The notes under the pieces were generated by a model. It was not told the origin of the DNA, did no database searches, and saw only the letters and a list, made by a program, of their open reading frames with translations. Of a stretch of DNA of 64,000 bases, positions 24,801 through 33,448 are shown in pieces. This DNA comes from an uncultured Ruminococcus sp. (GTDB taxonomy: Bacteria > Bacillota > Clostridia > Lachnospirales > Lachnospiraceae), in assembly GCA_900544395.1 (NCBI GenBank), contig UQVC01000001.1, positions 124,001 through 188,000 of the forward strand. The letters are read 5' to 3'. The position numbers were made by a program, and so were the translations under genes. Every line of letters starts with the position of its first letter. The stretch's first letter is position 1.

Positions 24801-25088
24801 CGGAATCAAATTATAACTTTGAAACACAAATCCGATGGTATGATTCCGATAAGAATCCCAATCCCGATCCTTATATTCTCTGGTGGAAATCTCATTGATG
24901 ATCAGGTCGCCACTGTCATATTGATCCAGACCCCCGATGATATTCAAAAGTGTGGTCTTACCGGAACCACTGGGTCCAAGGATCGCAACAAATTCGCTGT
25001 CCCGTAAATTCAGGCTGACATCATCCAGCGCCTGTTGTACCAGATTGCCTGTTCTGTATTCTTTGCATATATTTTTAATCTGAAGCAT
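21855..25088 (-). CDS. Giant fused ABC transporter ATPase-FtsX permease (MacB-like)
   Basis: 1077 residues. The N-terminal ATPase (1-230) has Walker A GPSGSGKTT, signature LSGGQMQRVAIARAL and Walker B LLADEPTGALDS. It continues into TM1 (ILTAFAGSIGIIGIALILSL, about 265-285), a very large extracytoplasmic domain of roughly 600 residues, and three C-terminal FtsX helices (about 930-1065). Such proteins power mechanotransmission or peptide/lipoprotein export rather than plain import. The outer domain holds two related 60-residue repeats around GYQEYAAAHPEMDISQF and GYNRYAQENNLPDIGKF. No separate accessory protein is near. Confidence 0.9.
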   Translation of the reverse strand: MLQIKNICKEYRTGNLVQQALDDVSLNLRDSEFVAILGPSGSGKTTLLNIIGGLDQYDSGDLIINEISTREYKDRDWDSYRNHTIGFVFQSYNLIPHQTILANVELALTISGISKGERKDKAIQALKEVGLGEQIYKKPNQLSGGQMQRVAIARALVNDPDILLADEPTGALDSDTSIQVMDLLKEVAKNRLVVMVTHNPELAEEYATRIVRLKDGKIRADSNPYEMDAQMEVAAEHKNMGKTSMSFLTSLALSFNNLKTKKGRTILTAFAGSIGIIGIALILSLSNGVNQYIADIEEETLSEYPLQIQNSGLDMTAMLTDSTAGDTDQEKGDIQVGNMLTGMFSTVGTNDLKSLKTYLDSGETKIKDYVNAIEYDYNVAPQIYSADTEEVRQVHPDQSFQAMGLGSAESTNSMMSAMMSTDVFGKLPEHENLYKDQYEVKAGHWPENRNECVLVLTANGNIGDFLLYTLGLRDFEELDQMVTQFTREEEVIIPQIHDSYDYEDILGTRFKLVAATDYYEYNKEYDLWKDKRDDKAYMKNLIQNGEDLEIVGIVQPRKDANAAMLSSGIYYPSELVEYVSESAKNSEIVKAQQSDHSRNVFTGKSFDAKDDSENAFQMESLFRIDGQKVQSAFSVDGSKVNLDLSGINAALGSLSLPPLNVEEILGQLQIQISGEQIQILVMDLMNGYQEYAAAHPEMDISQFPVYFQEYMKNGGADILREAIRNALIENNGEPITEVQVQAILQEVLDGYNRYAQENNLPDIGKFQEYFAGYLESEQARAVLEKSMTEFVQSNNLSEKISAVMAEYMQTVAGSVSHILERELTANMMQLAAAMQDAISFDADVFASAIQMNMTEQELAELMASMMSKEIYTYDTNLSLLGYADKSSPSQISLYPKDFERKEEVVKILDSYNARMEKEDEEKVISYTDVVGSLMASVTTIVNLISYVLIAFVAISLVVSSIMIGVITYISVLERKKEIGILRAIGASKKNVSQVFNAETFIIGALAGLIGIGATVLLLFPANSIIHTLAGNDRMNAALPPVGALILIALSIVLTLIGGILPSRKAAKEDPVTALRAE

Positions 25089-25141
25089 ACGCTGCTGCCC
25101 CTTTCATTTAAAATGTCACTTCAACTTTATACAAAATATAT

Positions 25142-25175
25142 AAAAAGAAGGATAGGTAAATCATACCATATCCTT
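25142..25175 (-). terminator. Terminator after the lipoprotein gene
   Basis: AAGGATAGGTA (25148-25158) pairs with TACCATATCCTT (25164-25175), then CTTTTTATAT on the minus strand. It separates the lipoprotein unit from the giant ABC gene. Confidence 0.7.
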
Positions 25176-25273
25176 CCATGAAATCAAAGTTCTTCTAAGA
25201 TATCTAATAGCAAACTTCTTTTGCTAAATTTCCTTAACTTCCGATCTTTTACTTTATCCTCTATAAACTGGGA

Positions 25274-25663
25274 TTAATCAGTTTCTTGTAACCTTTCGAA
25301 CAGTTGGCTATCAATTTTATAAATTCCCTGATAAGGCTGTTCAATATAGTATTTACCACTGTCCTCATACGCAAAGATAGTGCTTGTTCCTGTCTCAAAC
25401 TGGAAATCAATTTTGATATAACTTTCCACTTGTGGGATGTCTTGAACACTTTCCTTCTTAGTCGGTTCAGAACTGAAAATATCGACGATTATTTCACTTA
25501 TCCAAGTTTTGTCTAAATGACTTGCTGTGTTCCCCCCAAAAGTTATATCAATAGATGTAATCTCGTCGGTTTGAGGTAGCGTAATAGGAACTACCTTTTT
25601 TCCACACGCAACTAAAGTCAGTACACAAGTAAGACTCAAAAACAAAGAAAGAAATTTTTTCAT
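25274..25663 (-). CDS. Small lipoprotein (DUF5301-like)
   Basis: 129 residues. A lipoprotein signal peptide (KKFLSLFLSLTCVLTLVAC) with the lipidated Cys directly after LVA, then a soluble domain with ITLPQTDEITSIDITFGG, ESYIKIDFQFETGTSTIFAY and a final GIYKIDSQLFERLQ. The pattern reminds me of DUF5301 proteins; not verified. GGAGG precedes two close ATGs; I chose the one at 25661-25663 (ten bases from the site). It is AT-rich like the esterase upstream, from which it is separated by 69 bases. Function unknown. Confidence 0.7.
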   Translation of the reverse strand: MKKFLSLFLSLTCVLTLVACGKKVVPITLPQTDEITSIDITFGGNTASHLDKTWISEIIVDIFSSEPTKKESVQDIPQVESYIKIDFQFETGTSTIFAYEDSGKYYIEQPYQGIYKIDSQLFERLQETD

Positions 25664-25732
25664 AAGCATATTACCTCCACAAATTCTAATTTGTATTACT
25701 CTTATCAACTCAATAAACTGACTTTTATATCC

Positions 25733-26563
25733 CTATTTTAAAAATTTTATTACTTCTTCCATAGAGCTTTTTCCTAATGTAAATTGTTCCAGCGTTATGT
25801 ATCTTTTTTCTGCAATCGTGTGTTCTCTTTCACACAATGTTTTTACCATATTCGCTTCATTGTCTAATGGCTCAATGATATTTGATTTCGTCTGATAAGC
25901 TTCAAAATATCTAATGCCAAATCTTCTTTGAGACTCTGCATTGATATGGATACCGTCTGGATTAGGGTATAATTTTTCTCCCGTTACAAAATAACAGTTC
26001 TTATTATTTTCTGCGTATTTCAGTAATTCTTGGTTAATTAAATCAGACTCTACACAACTTTTTCCAAATCCAGACTTACCTAAATAATCTCCCAAACCGC
26101 CAACAATGAACGGAATTTCCAAAGCTCCAAGTTCTTTTCTAAATGAATGAACTAAATCATTCAGTTTTTGATAATAATTTTTGTATTTTTCACGATAACC
26201 ATCACTTTCTCCTTGATGCCACAAAATTGCAATCAATTCACTGTTTTCCATAGCGAATTTTGCTTCACTGACGGCATGACGAAATAAAGCACCTTCTTTA
26301 TTCCACTCATCAATAGAACTTCCTCCTTCCGCACAAGGTATAAGTCCAATTCGTTCATTTTTATTTTCATTGCACCATGCCTGTGCAAAAGAAGCCGCCA
26401 GTCCGACACCGGCAACTGACCTGTCAAAGTGGATAGGTTCTGTCATCATTTGCCATCTGCCGTTTCTGAGCATAAAAATATTTTCATTATAAATCGGCGT
26501 CACCTCATTCAAAAATCCACGGCCTGCCATATTTGATTGTCCGATAAGTAAAACTGATTTCAT
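25733..26563 (-). CDS. SGNH-type carbohydrate esterase (sialate O-acetylesterase/CE6-like)
   Basis: 276 residues. It starts directly with the esterase nucleophile block LLIGQSNMAGRG (Ser10). WHQGESDG (block with Gln/Glu) and DGIHINAESQRRFG (catalytic Asp/His) follow. These mark the DUF303/CE6 acetyl-esterase family, which removes acetyl groups from xylan or sialic acids. There is no signal peptide, so it would act in the cytoplasm on imported sugars. AGGAGG lies six bases before the start. The gene is AT-rich relative to the flanking metA and ABC genes, hinting at transfer. Confidence 0.82.
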   Translation of the reverse strand: MKSVLLIGQSNMAGRGFLNEVTPIYNENIFMLRNGRWQMMTEPIHFDRSVAGVGLAASFAQAWCNENKNERIGLIPCAEGGSSIDEWNKEGALFRHAVSEAKFAMENSELIAILWHQGESDGYREKYKNYYQKLNDLVHSFRKELGALEIPFIVGGLGDYLGKSGFGKSCVESDLINQELLKYAENNKNCYFVTGEKLYPNPDGIHINAESQRRFGIRYFEAYQTKSNIIEPLDNEANMVKTLCEREHTIAEKRYITLEQFTLGKSSMEEVIKFLK

Positions 26564-26598
26564 TTTTAACCTCCTCTTGTTTGGGTTCTATAATATAA

Positions 26599-26629
26599 GG
26601 GCATATTGCACTCACACAATATACCCTCA
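26599..26629 (-). terminator. Possible terminator after metA
   Basis: AGGGCATATTG pairs with CAATATACCCT across an 8-base loop, 25 bases after the metA stop. The following T tract is interrupted (TTATATTAT), and the same bases may form the esterase -10. Confidence 0.5.
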
Positions 26630-26653
26630 TAATAAATATTTTAAAATCCCGCA

Positions 26654-27574
26654 TTAAAATGGTGTGCCTTCCAGATCATACGGCGTAGTCTGATACACGT
26701 AATAATTCAGCCAGTTCGTATAAATATTATTTGCATGGGATCTCCAGATCAGTTCCGGCTTCTGGTTCGGATCATTATCCGGGTAATAATTCACCGGCAT
26801 TTCAATCGCAAGCCCTTTGCCCAGATCACGTTTGTACTCGGCATCCAATGTCATTCTGTCATATTCCGGATGTCCCATCACAAAGATCTGACGGCCTTCC
26901 TGTGCCATGCAAAGAAACAGACCGGCCTCTTTGGAATCCGCCAGTATCGTCAGTCTCTCATCTGACTCCACTTGTTCCATCGGAATCTCGGTATGCCGGG
27001 AATGAGGCGCATAAAATACATCATCAAATCCTCTCACCAGAGGAATCCTCCGATTTCTCACTTGATGCCTGAACACACCAAACATCTTCTTTGGAAGCTG
27101 CACTTTATCAATCCCATAGTGGTAATAAAGTCCCGCCTGTGCCCCCCAGCACAGATGCAGTGTAGAAGTCACATGTGTCTTGGTCCACTCCATGATCTCC
27201 TGCAGTTCCTCCCAGTAATCCACCTCTTCAAAGGGAATCTGTTCCACCGGAGCTCCGGTAATGATAAAGCCGTCAAACTTCTGATTTTTGATTTCATCAA
27301 AAGACTGATAAAACTTATGTAAATGACTGGTAGATGTATTTTTCGAAACATGTCCTGACACTCGCACAAAGACCACATCCACCTGCAGAGGCGTGTTGGA
27401 AAGTGAGCGCAGGATCTGAAGTTCCGTATCTTCTTTGAGCGGCATCAGATTCAAAAGTCCGATCTTAATGGGACGGATATCCTGATGCGCTGCACGATAT
27501 TCATCCATCACAAAAATATTTTCATGCTCCAGTATCTCTTTTACCGGAAGATCATTTTGTACACGTATTGGCAT
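26654..27574 (-). CDS. metA: Homoserine O-acetyltransferase (MetA type)
   Basis: 306 residues, full MetA length. The acylating Cys142 is in [11 protein letters not shown], with the catalytic His and Glu in VMGHPEYD. The substrate-choice position 111 is Glu (ITGAPVEQ) where succinyl-specific E. coli MetA has Gly; Glu111 is the mark of the acetyl-CoA-using enzymes of Bacillus. So it should make O-acetylhomoserine for methionine synthesis. AAGGGGA precedes the start, which lies two bases after the stop of the AI-2E family gene. Confidence 0.93.
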   Translation of the reverse strand: MPIRVQNDLPVKEILEHENIFVMDEYRAAHQDIRPIKIGLLNLMPLKEDTELQILRSLSNTPLQVDVVFVRVSGHVSKNTSTSHLHKFYQSFDEIKNQKFDGFIITGAPVEQIPFEEVDYWEELQEIMEWTKTHVTSTLHLCWGAQAGLYYHYGIDKVQLPKKMFGVFRHQVRNRRIPLVRGFDDVFYAPHSRHTEIPMEQVESDERLTILADSKEAGLFLCMAQEGRQIFVMGHPEYDRMTLDAEYKRDLGKGLAIEMPVNYYPDNDPNQKPELIWRSHANNIYTNWLNYYVYQTTPYDLEGTPF

Positions 27575-27576
27575 AA

Positions 27577-28920
27577 CTATTCCCCTTTTTCTTCTTTCTT
27601 TTCTGTATCCCCGTTGACATAACTTCCATCATTATCCACATAACTCAGCCTGTCGTATGCTTCCGTATCCGTAGGCAGCGTATGCTTTTCCAGCTGATGA
27701 TTGACCAGCATCTTGACGATATAATAGATCACGGCAAAGGTAGGAACTCCCAGGATCATTCCCACTACCCCAAACATACCTCCGCCAAACAGGATGGAAA
27801 ATACCACCCAGAACGCAGATAAGCCCGTAGAATCCCCCAGAATTTTCGGACCAATGATATTTCCGTCCAGCTGCTGCAGCAGAAATACAAAAATAATAAA
27901 GTAAATCCCCATCTTCGGATCAGAAAGCAGGATCAAAACCGCACTCGGGATCGCACCGATGTATGGTCCAAAAAACGGGATCACATTCGTCACACCCACG
28001 ACCACACTGACCAGCATGGTATATGGCATATCTAAAACAGAAAGCCCCAGAAAGCACAGCACACCAATGATGGCAGAATCAATGATTTTTCCAATGATAA
28101 ACCCGCCAAAAATTTCATTGCTTTTGATGCACAGATGCAAAAACAGATTGGCTCTGGACGGACGCATCACGGCATACGTCATTTTCTTGCACTGACTTGC
28201 AAACTTCTCTTTGCTGAACAACACATAAACCGATACGATCACTCCGATCAGCACATAAAAGAATTCCTTGAACACATTGATCACACCTACTGTCAGATTC
28301 GACATCAGGACATTGATCTGATTCAAAAGATCTGTATGCATCCAGGTCTGCAGTGCATCGCTGGCTTCTTTTAATACTGCCTCTGTCATCTGTCCGATCG
28401 TAGACTGCTCCTCACTCATCACCTCTGTCACTTCTGCAATAAACCGGTTGAGCTGACTTGGCACTGTCAGGATCATATCCCGGACACTCCGGTAGAGTTC
28501 CGGGATCATCATGTTGCACAAGGCCACAACCAATGCGACCATCACGATGATGGCGGTCAGAATCCCCAGCCCTCTGGAAATCTTGCGGGCATTTTTCAGC
28601 CTGGGAAATCGTTTCTCCATCCACGGAGCAAAATGCGAATCTACCAGAACCACGATCGGATTCAGCAGATAAGCGATCACCAGACCATAAATGATGGGCT
28701 TCAATACCTGATAAATCTTTGCAAACACTGCCGAGATGTTGGTCATGCGCAAAAGCGCAAAATAAAAAACAATACAGGCAGCAATCACCAGAAATACCCG
28801 GACATCCCGGCTGATCTGATGCCAGAACCTGGACGTCTTTTTGCTGCCGAATACAGAGGGCGCATCGTATGGGTTCTCCTTTTTTTCGTCTTTTGCAGAT
28901 GTTTCTATTTTTCTGTCCAT
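27577..28920 (-). CDS. AI-2E family membrane transporter
   Basis: 447 residues. Cytoplasmic N-terminus, then paired helices ([31 protein letters not shown]), a central amphipathic region and the C-terminal cluster [37 protein letters not shown] and [20 protein letters not shown] that identifies the family. Members export autoinducer-2 or act as Na+/H+ antiporters; the role here is not settled. Start at MDRKIETS (28918-28920) with AAAGGA upstream; the frame to 29022 has no ribosome site. Confidence 0.88.
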   Translation of the reverse strand: MDRKIETSAKDEKKENPYDAPSVFGSKKTSRFWHQISRDVRVFLVIAACIVFYFALLRMTNISAVFAKIYQVLKPIIYGLVIAYLLNPIVVLVDSHFAPWMEKRFPRLKNARKISRGLGILTAIIVMVALVVALCNMMIPELYRSVRDMILTVPSQLNRFIAEVTEVMSEEQSTIGQMTEAVLKEASDALQTWMHTDLLNQINVLMSNLTVGVINVFKEFFYVLIGVIVSVYVLFSKEKFASQCKKMTYAVMRPSRANLFLHLCIKSNEIFGGFIIGKIIDSAIIGVLCFLGLSVLDMPYTMLVSVVVGVTNVIPFFGPYIGAIPSAVLILLSDPKMGIYFIIFVFLLQQLDGNIIGPKILGDSTGLSAFWVVFSILFGGGMFGVVGMILGVPTFAVIYYIVKMLVNHQLEKHTLPTDTEAYDRLSYVDNDGSYVNGDTEKKEEKGE

Positions 28921-28992
28921 ATATGTACAACGTTCCTTTCTGCTTTTACAAGTATTCCCATTATACCCCCGCACCCCAAAGAGCGTCAACCT

Positions 28993-29037
28993 AAAAAGCG
29001 ATACCTTGCCGCAAAATGGCAACGTATCGCTCTTTTC
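28993..29037. terminator. Bidirectional terminator between DUF1540 and AI-2E genes
   Basis: AGCGATACCTTGCC pairs with GGCAACGTATCGCT, with A/T runs on both sides. Confidence 0.8.
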
Positions 29038-29044
29038 TCATTTC

Positions 29045-29383
29045 CTATCTGCACTCAAATGTAGCGCACTCTGTTCCGTCTTTCTGACAGGCGCAGGATC
29101 CTTCTACACTGACCTTTCCGGCCTCACATCTGCATTCTTTATTATACATGCAGTCTGTCGCCTTACAGTCAATTCCGCAGCGGTCCGAAGGGGTTTCCGC
29201 ATGGTTTCCGTAGGCATTAACATAAGAATTTTCCATTCCTTTGGCTTTTCTTTCTTCAAAACTGTCGCAGCATGTCTCCTTTGCTGCTTTTGCCTGACTT
29301 CCTCCTACCTGGATCGAATCCAGACGGCAGAGAAAATCCTGATTGTGTACACATGTCTGTACGGTACATTTTAATTCTGGCAT
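29045..29383 (-). CDS. Cys-rich protein with two DUF1540 repeats
   Basis: 112 residues with 14 Cys. Two copies of the DUF1540 pattern are visible: LKCTVQTCVHNQDFLCRLDS ending CCDSF, and IDCKATDCMYNKECRCEAG ending CATFEC. The repeats probably bind a metal. In Clostridia such proteins are common, single-gene units of unknown function. AGGAGG precedes two consecutive ATGs; the second (29381-29383) has the better spacing. Confidence 0.85.
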   Translation of the reverse strand: MPELKCTVQTCVHNQDFLCRLDSIQVGGSQAKAAKETCCDSFEERKAKGMENSYVNAYGNHAETPSDRCGIDCKATDCMYNKECRCEAGKVSVEGSCACQKDGTECATFECR

Positions 29384-29460
29384 CATGATACCTCCTTTTT
29401 ATTTACAGAAATCAGTATCAGAATGCCCCGATCTTGACAGTTTTATTCATAACCGGACTT

Positions 29461-31389
29461 TTATTTTTCTTCTTTTGTCACTTCACGGATTGTTTTATTT
29501 GCAGTTTCTTCCTGAATTGCCGCAATAAATTCTTCCAGACCTTTCTGTCCTTCATCTCCTGCAAAACGGCTTCTCACAGAAACTTTTTGTTCTTCCTCTT
29601 CTTTTGCTCCTACTACAAGCATATATGGAATCTTCTTCATCTGTGCTTCCCGGATCTTATATCCGATCTTTTCAGCACGTGTATCGATCTCTGCGCGGAT
29701 TCCGGCTGCATTCAGCTGATCCAGAACATTCTGTCCGTATTCCAGATATTTATCGGAAATCGGAAGTACTTTTACCTGAACCGGTGCAAGCCATGTCGGG
29801 AATGCTCCTGCAAAATGCTCGATCAAAATTCCGATAAATCGTTCAATAGAACCAAACACTACACGGTGAATCATAATCGGTCTGTGCTTTTCTCCATCTG
29901 CTCCTGTATACTCCAGTTCAAAACGAAGCGGAAGCTGGAAGTCAAGCTGGATGGTTCCGCACTGCCAGGTTCTTCCGATGGAATCTTCCAGATGGAAGTC
30001 GATCTTCGGTCCGTAGAATGCGCCGTCTCCTTCGTTGACTACATATGGAAGTCCCAAATCATCCAGCGCACCGCGAAGCGCCTCTGTTGCCATTTCCCAG
30101 TCTGCATCGCTTCCCATACTGTCCTCCGGACGTGTAGAAAGTTCGACATGATATTTGAATCCAAACAGGCTGTACACTTCGTTGATCAGTCCTGCAACCC
30201 CTTTGATCTCGTCTTTGATCTGCTCCGGTGTCATGAAGATATGCGCATCATCCTGTGTAAAGCAGCGTACTCTCATCAGTCCGTGAAGCTGTCCTGATTT
30301 TTCATGACGGTGAACCATACCAAGTTCTCCCATACGGATCGGAAGATCTCTGTAGGAACGTGGTTCTGCCTGATATGCCAAGATTCCGCCCGGACAGTTC
30401 ATTGGTTTGATCGCAAAGTCTTCTTCATCGATCACTGTAGTATACATATTCTCTTTGTAATGATCCCAGTGTCCAGATGTCTCCCAGAGATGACGGCTGA
30501 GCATGATCGGAGTTGCAATTTCTACATATCCGGCTCTTCTGTGAATTTCTCTCCAGTAATCTAACAGAATATTTTTGAGTACCATTCCGTTTGGCAAAAA
30601 GAACGGGAATCCCGGTCCTTCATCACGCATCATAAAAAGTCCCAGTTCTTTTCCGAGTTTTCTGTGGTCACGTTTTTTCGCTTCTTCCAGCATATTCAGA
30701 TACTCTTCCAGCTCTGCCTTTTTCGGAAATGCAGTTCCGTAAATTCTCTGCAGCATTTTATTTTTCTCGCTTCCTCTCCAGTAAGCACCTGCAAGACTTG
30801 TCAATTTGAACGCTTTGACAGCTTTTGTACTCATCAGATGAGGACCTGCACACAGATCTGTGAATTCTCCCTGGGAATAAAAACTGATCGTCTCATCTTC
30901 CGGAAGATCTTCAATTAACTCTACTTTATACGGTTCTTCTTTTTCTTTGAAATATTCAATCGCTTCATTTCTTGGCTTGGTAAACTGCTCGATCGCAAGA
31001 TTCTCTTTTACGATCTTCTTCATCTCTTTTTCGATCTTTTCCAGATCATCTGCTGTAAACGGTGTTTCTCTGTCTACATCGTAATAAAATCCGTCTGCAA
31101 CAGATGGTCCGATCGCCAGTTTTGTATCTGGATACAGTCTTTTGATCGCCTGTGCCATAATATGGGATGCAGTATGACGGAATGCTCCTTTTCCTTTTTC
31201 ATCATTGAATGTCAGAATATTGAGTTCACAGTCCTTCTCAACAACTGTTCTCAAATCCACCACTTCTCCGTCAATCTCTCCTGCTGTTGCAACTCTTGCA
31301 AGACCCTCGCTGATATCTGCTGCAATCTCAATCACAGACTTGCTGCTTTCGTATTCTTTAAAAGAACCATCTTTTAATGTAATTTTCAT
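29461..31389 (-). CDS. thrS: Threonine-tRNA ligase
   Basis: 642 residues. TGS domain (1-60, ITLKDGSFKEYESSKSVIEI), editing domain with HTASHIMAQAIKRLYP, catalytic core with motif 1-3 residues (zinc-binding NCPGGILAYQ and MVHRHEKSGQLHGLMRVR), and a C-terminal anticodon-binding domain (VLPISDKYLEYG, RAEIDTRAEKIGYKIR). The start at 31387-31389 has AGGAGG eight bases upstream. Expression is controlled by the T-box leader directly upstream. Confidence 0.97.
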   Translation of the reverse strand: MKITLKDGSFKEYESSKSVIEIAADISEGLARVATAGEIDGEVVDLRTVVEKDCELNILTFNDEKGKGAFRHTASHIMAQAIKRLYPDTKLAIGPSVADGFYYDVDRETPFTADDLEKIEKEMKKIVKENLAIEQFTKPRNEAIEYFKEKEEPYKVELIEDLPEDETISFYSQGEFTDLCAGPHLMSTKAVKAFKLTSLAGAYWRGSEKNKMLQRIYGTAFPKKAELEEYLNMLEEAKKRDHRKLGKELGLFMMRDEGPGFPFFLPNGMVLKNILLDYWREIHRRAGYVEIATPIMLSRHLWETSGHWDHYKENMYTTVIDEEDFAIKPMNCPGGILAYQAEPRSYRDLPIRMGELGMVHRHEKSGQLHGLMRVRCFTQDDAHIFMTPEQIKDEIKGVAGLINEVYSLFGFKYHVELSTRPEDSMGSDADWEMATEALRGALDDLGLPYVVNEGDGAFYGPKIDFHLEDSIGRTWQCGTIQLDFQLPLRFELEYTGADGEKHRPIMIHRVVFGSIERFIGILIEHFAGAFPTWLAPVQVKVLPISDKYLEYGQNVLDQLNAAGIRAEIDTRAEKIGYKIREAQMKKIPYMLVVGAKEEEEQKVSVRSRFAGDEGQKGLEEFIAAIQEETANKTIREVTKEEK

Positions 31390-31685
31390 TCTCAAATCCT
31401 CCTGTTTTTCTTTTTCATATGGTGGAAAACAAAAAATCTCGTCTCTTCTGCATCTCTGCAAAAGGGACGAGATCAATCTCTCGCGGTTCCACCCTGTTTG
31501 AACCGATAACATTCATTTACCGGCACCACTCTTTTGATGATAACGGAATCACCGGGCTGTTTTCAGCCACTCAGAGGTAGTTTTCAAATGCTTCCGTAAG
31601 CGGGAGCTTCCAGCCTGCGACTCCCTTCTCTGTCTTCTTTCACATCCTACTCGTCTCGTCATCGTATTGAAATATCCTCAATCTA
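31390..31685 (-). promoter_or_regulatory. T-box leader of thrS
   Basis: The minus strand carries the T-box sequence AGGGTGGAACCGCGAG (about 31479-31495), then a terminator hairpin (31430-31473, ATCTCGTC/GACGAGAT) with T6. Stem I lies further upstream, with a likely specifier ACT at 31579-31581 (followed by A; ACC three bases on is the alternative). Uncharged tRNA-Thr should stabilise the antiterminator. Confidence 0.92.
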
Positions 31686-31691
31686 ATCCTC

Positions 31692-31719
31692 ATTATAACA
31701 TCACTTTTCGTTTTGTCAA
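31692..31719 (-). promoter_or_regulatory. Promoter of the thrS T-box transcript
   Basis: TTGACA (31714-31719) and TATAAT (31692-31697), both perfect, are 16 bases apart. The -35 overlaps the stop codon region of the upstream ydcF-like gene. Confidence 0.85.
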
Positions 31720-32462
31720 CCTGATTTCTTCCTTCTTGGCAGGATTCCATTCCGAAACCACATCCAGACCACCGCAAAAATCTCCCGCATCAGATAATTC
31801 AAAAACAAGACCTGATTGCATCCTGCTGCAATCCCCACCACATTTTCATATCCTTCCCGTCTGGCAAGCAGCAATGCCCGGAACACATGGAAATTATTGG
31901 TCACGATTCCAACCGGATCCCGAAGATCTGACACATACTGTGCACTGAATCGCAGATTTTCCATGGTTGTCTTTGACTGATCCTCCAGCAGAATCTCTTC
32001 TGACCGAATCTGATGCTCCTGCAGATAACGTGCCATGGCGCATGCTTCTGAAATCTCTTCGTCCTCTCCCTGCCCGCCGGATACGATCACAAGAACTTTA
32101 GGATGCTTCTTCTTATATGCGATTGCTGCATCCAGTCTCCTCTGTAAGGAATTGGTGATCCTGGTTCCACGCACCTGTGCTCCCAAAACGATCAGATACC
32201 TGCATTCCCGTACCGATCTTTGGATCCCTCCCAGCCAGATACAGCCTCCCAACAGAAAAAAGCAGATCCACATCCCCACAAACACCGCTGTCAGACCCTT
32301 TTGTATCCACAGATTCCTTCCCAAAGGCAGTAACACGATGTGGATTGTCCCAAACATCAGCCAGAAACGGGCAAACGTCGAATTCCACTTTCCCGTATAA
32401 ATACGAAGAAGCAGAAAATAAGACAACGAAAAAATCCCTGTAATCCCCAAATAAATCTGCAT
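31716..32462 (-). CDS. YdcF/SanA family DUF218 membrane protein
   Basis: 248 residues. Three or four N-terminal hydrophobic segments are followed by a DUF218 domain: LIVLGAQVRGTRITNSLQRRLDAA, VSGGQGEDEEISEA, EDQSKTTMENLRFS, and VTNNFHVFRALLLARREGY. The pattern of GAQ, SGGQG, E, T..N and TNxFHxxRA residues belongs to the ElyC/SanA/YdcF group, linked to envelope glycan or vancomycin resistance in other bacteria. AAGGAG precedes the start. Confidence 0.85.
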   Translation of the reverse strand: MQIYLGITGIFSLSYFLLLRIYTGKWNSTFARFWLMFGTIHIVLLPLGRNLWIQKGLTAVFVGMWICFFLLGGCIWLGGIQRSVRECRYLIVLGAQVRGTRITNSLQRRLDAAIAYKKKHPKVLVIVSGGQGEDEEISEACAMARYLQEHQIRSEEILLEDQSKTTMENLRFSAQYVSDLRDPVGIVTNNFHVFRALLLARREGYENVVGIAAGCNQVLFLNYLMREIFAVVWMWFRNGILPRRKKSG

Positions 32463-32477
32463 CGTCCTCTCCTTTTA

Positions 32478-32515
32478 TAAAAGAAATGAGGGAGACTTTG
32501 TTTCGTTTCCCTCAT
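32478..32515 (-). terminator. Terminator after the SEC-C gene
   Basis: ATGAGGGA (32486-32493) pairs with TCCCTCAT (32508-32515), then TTCTTTT on the minus strand. Confidence 0.75.
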
Positions 32516-32529
32516 CCTCATATACACTA

Positions 32530-33045
32530 TTATGCGTTCTTTCCGCAGCATTTTTTATATTTTTTACCGCTTCCGCATGGACATGGATCATTTCTTCCGA
32601 TTTTTTTGCCCTTACGGATCGTACCGGACTCTTTCTGTTCGCGGTACAGCTGTTTTTTCTTTTCTTCATCAAAGATCGCATTCCACTGTGGAAGCTCATA
32701 CAGCCAGTCTGCTTTGGCATCGATCATATTCTTGTACAACAGCTCTTTGTCAAATGCCAGGCTTACTTCTGTATCTTCTGTCATCGTCTCGATCGGATTC
32801 GGAACTTTCAGGCTGTCATTGATCCCATCCAAGAACCCTACCATCGTAAGCACTTCCTGTCCATATTTTGCAGCCAGCTCTTTCACCGTACCTTTTACCT
32901 CTACATCCGGTGTCTCCAATAACTGCTCATAAATTCCACGCTCAATGCTGAAATAATGTCCCCAGAACTGCTCAAGCTGTTCTTTTGACAACTCTCTGTC
33001 ATATGCCATATCTCTCCACTGATCTAATAAACACTTTTCACTCAT
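32530..33045 (-). CDS. SEC-C zinc-finger protein
   Basis: 171 residues. The C-terminus is a SEC-C metal-binding motif, [19 protein letters not shown], as at the end of SecA. The body is helical and has no recognised domain. Start at the ATG 33043-33045 ([10 protein letters not shown]), eight bases after GAGGAG; a TTG two codons upstream is a poorer start. Function unknown; SEC-C zinc fingers mediate protein or ribosome contacts elsewhere. Confidence 0.82.
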   Translation of the reverse strand: MSEKCLLDQWRDMAYDRELSKEQLEQFWGHYFSIERGIYEQLLETPDVEVKGTVKELAAKYGQEVLTMVGFLDGINDSLKVPNPIETMTEDTEVSLAFDKELLYKNMIDAKADWLYELPQWNAIFDEEKKKQLYREQKESGTIRKGKKIGRNDPCPCGSGKKYKKCCGKNA

Positions 33046-33136
33046 TATCAAAACTCCTCTTTTCTTAGAAATTCAATCATGGCTCTATTATATAACAATT
33101 TTCGCTGTCAGTAAACAACTAATTTCGACCCTCTGA

Positions 33137-33201
33137 TTGCATTCCCTCTCTCTTTTGGATATAATAAATCTGCCGGAACCACTATTTGTTTCCGGCAGAT
33201 T
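33137..33201 (+). promoter_or_regulatory. Promoter and 5' stem-loop of a small membrane-protein gene
   Basis: TTGCAT (33137-33142) and TATAAT (33160-33165) are 17 bases apart. The transcript would begin at the base of a strong hairpin, AATCTGCCGGAA (33167-33178) with TTCCGGCAGATT (33190-33201). No T run follows, so it is more likely an mRNA-stabilising 5' stem than a terminator. Confidence 0.6.
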
Positions 33202-33229
33202 TTGAAAATATAAAAGAAAGGATTCAGTT

Positions 33230-33445
33230 ATGAAGAAATCAAAACGTATTATGGCGCTGATCGCAGCGATCCTTTTGGTATTGCTCTACGGCAGCACGCT
33301 GCTCTTTGCACTGATCGACAGTTCTGCCTCAAAAAAACTGCTGATGGCATCTGTCGCTGCTACGATCCTCCTGCCTGTATTACTTTATATCTATACGCTT
33401 TTTTCGCGCACGTCACACCGGGATGATTCTGACGCTTCCGAGTGA
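33230..33445 (+). CDS. Small membrane protein, two helices
   Basis: 71 residues. Two predicted membrane helices (MALIAAILLVLLYGSTLLFAL and LLMASVAATILLPVLLYIYTL) with basic N-terminus and polar acidic tail (RTSHRDDSDASE). AAAGGA lies eight bases before the ATG and a clear promoter precedes it. I recognise no family. It converges on a 54-codon minus-strand gene with three bases between the stops. Confidence 0.7.
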   Translation: MKKSKRIMALIAAILLVLLYGSTLLFALIDSSASKKLLMASVAATILLPVLLYIYTLFSRTSHRDDSDASE

Positions 33446-33448
33446 TAT

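Noticed and set aside
25261..25449. Minus-strand frame of 62 codons overlapping the lipoprotein
   Set aside because: Different frame of the same strand as a lipoprotein with a good lipobox and ribosome site.
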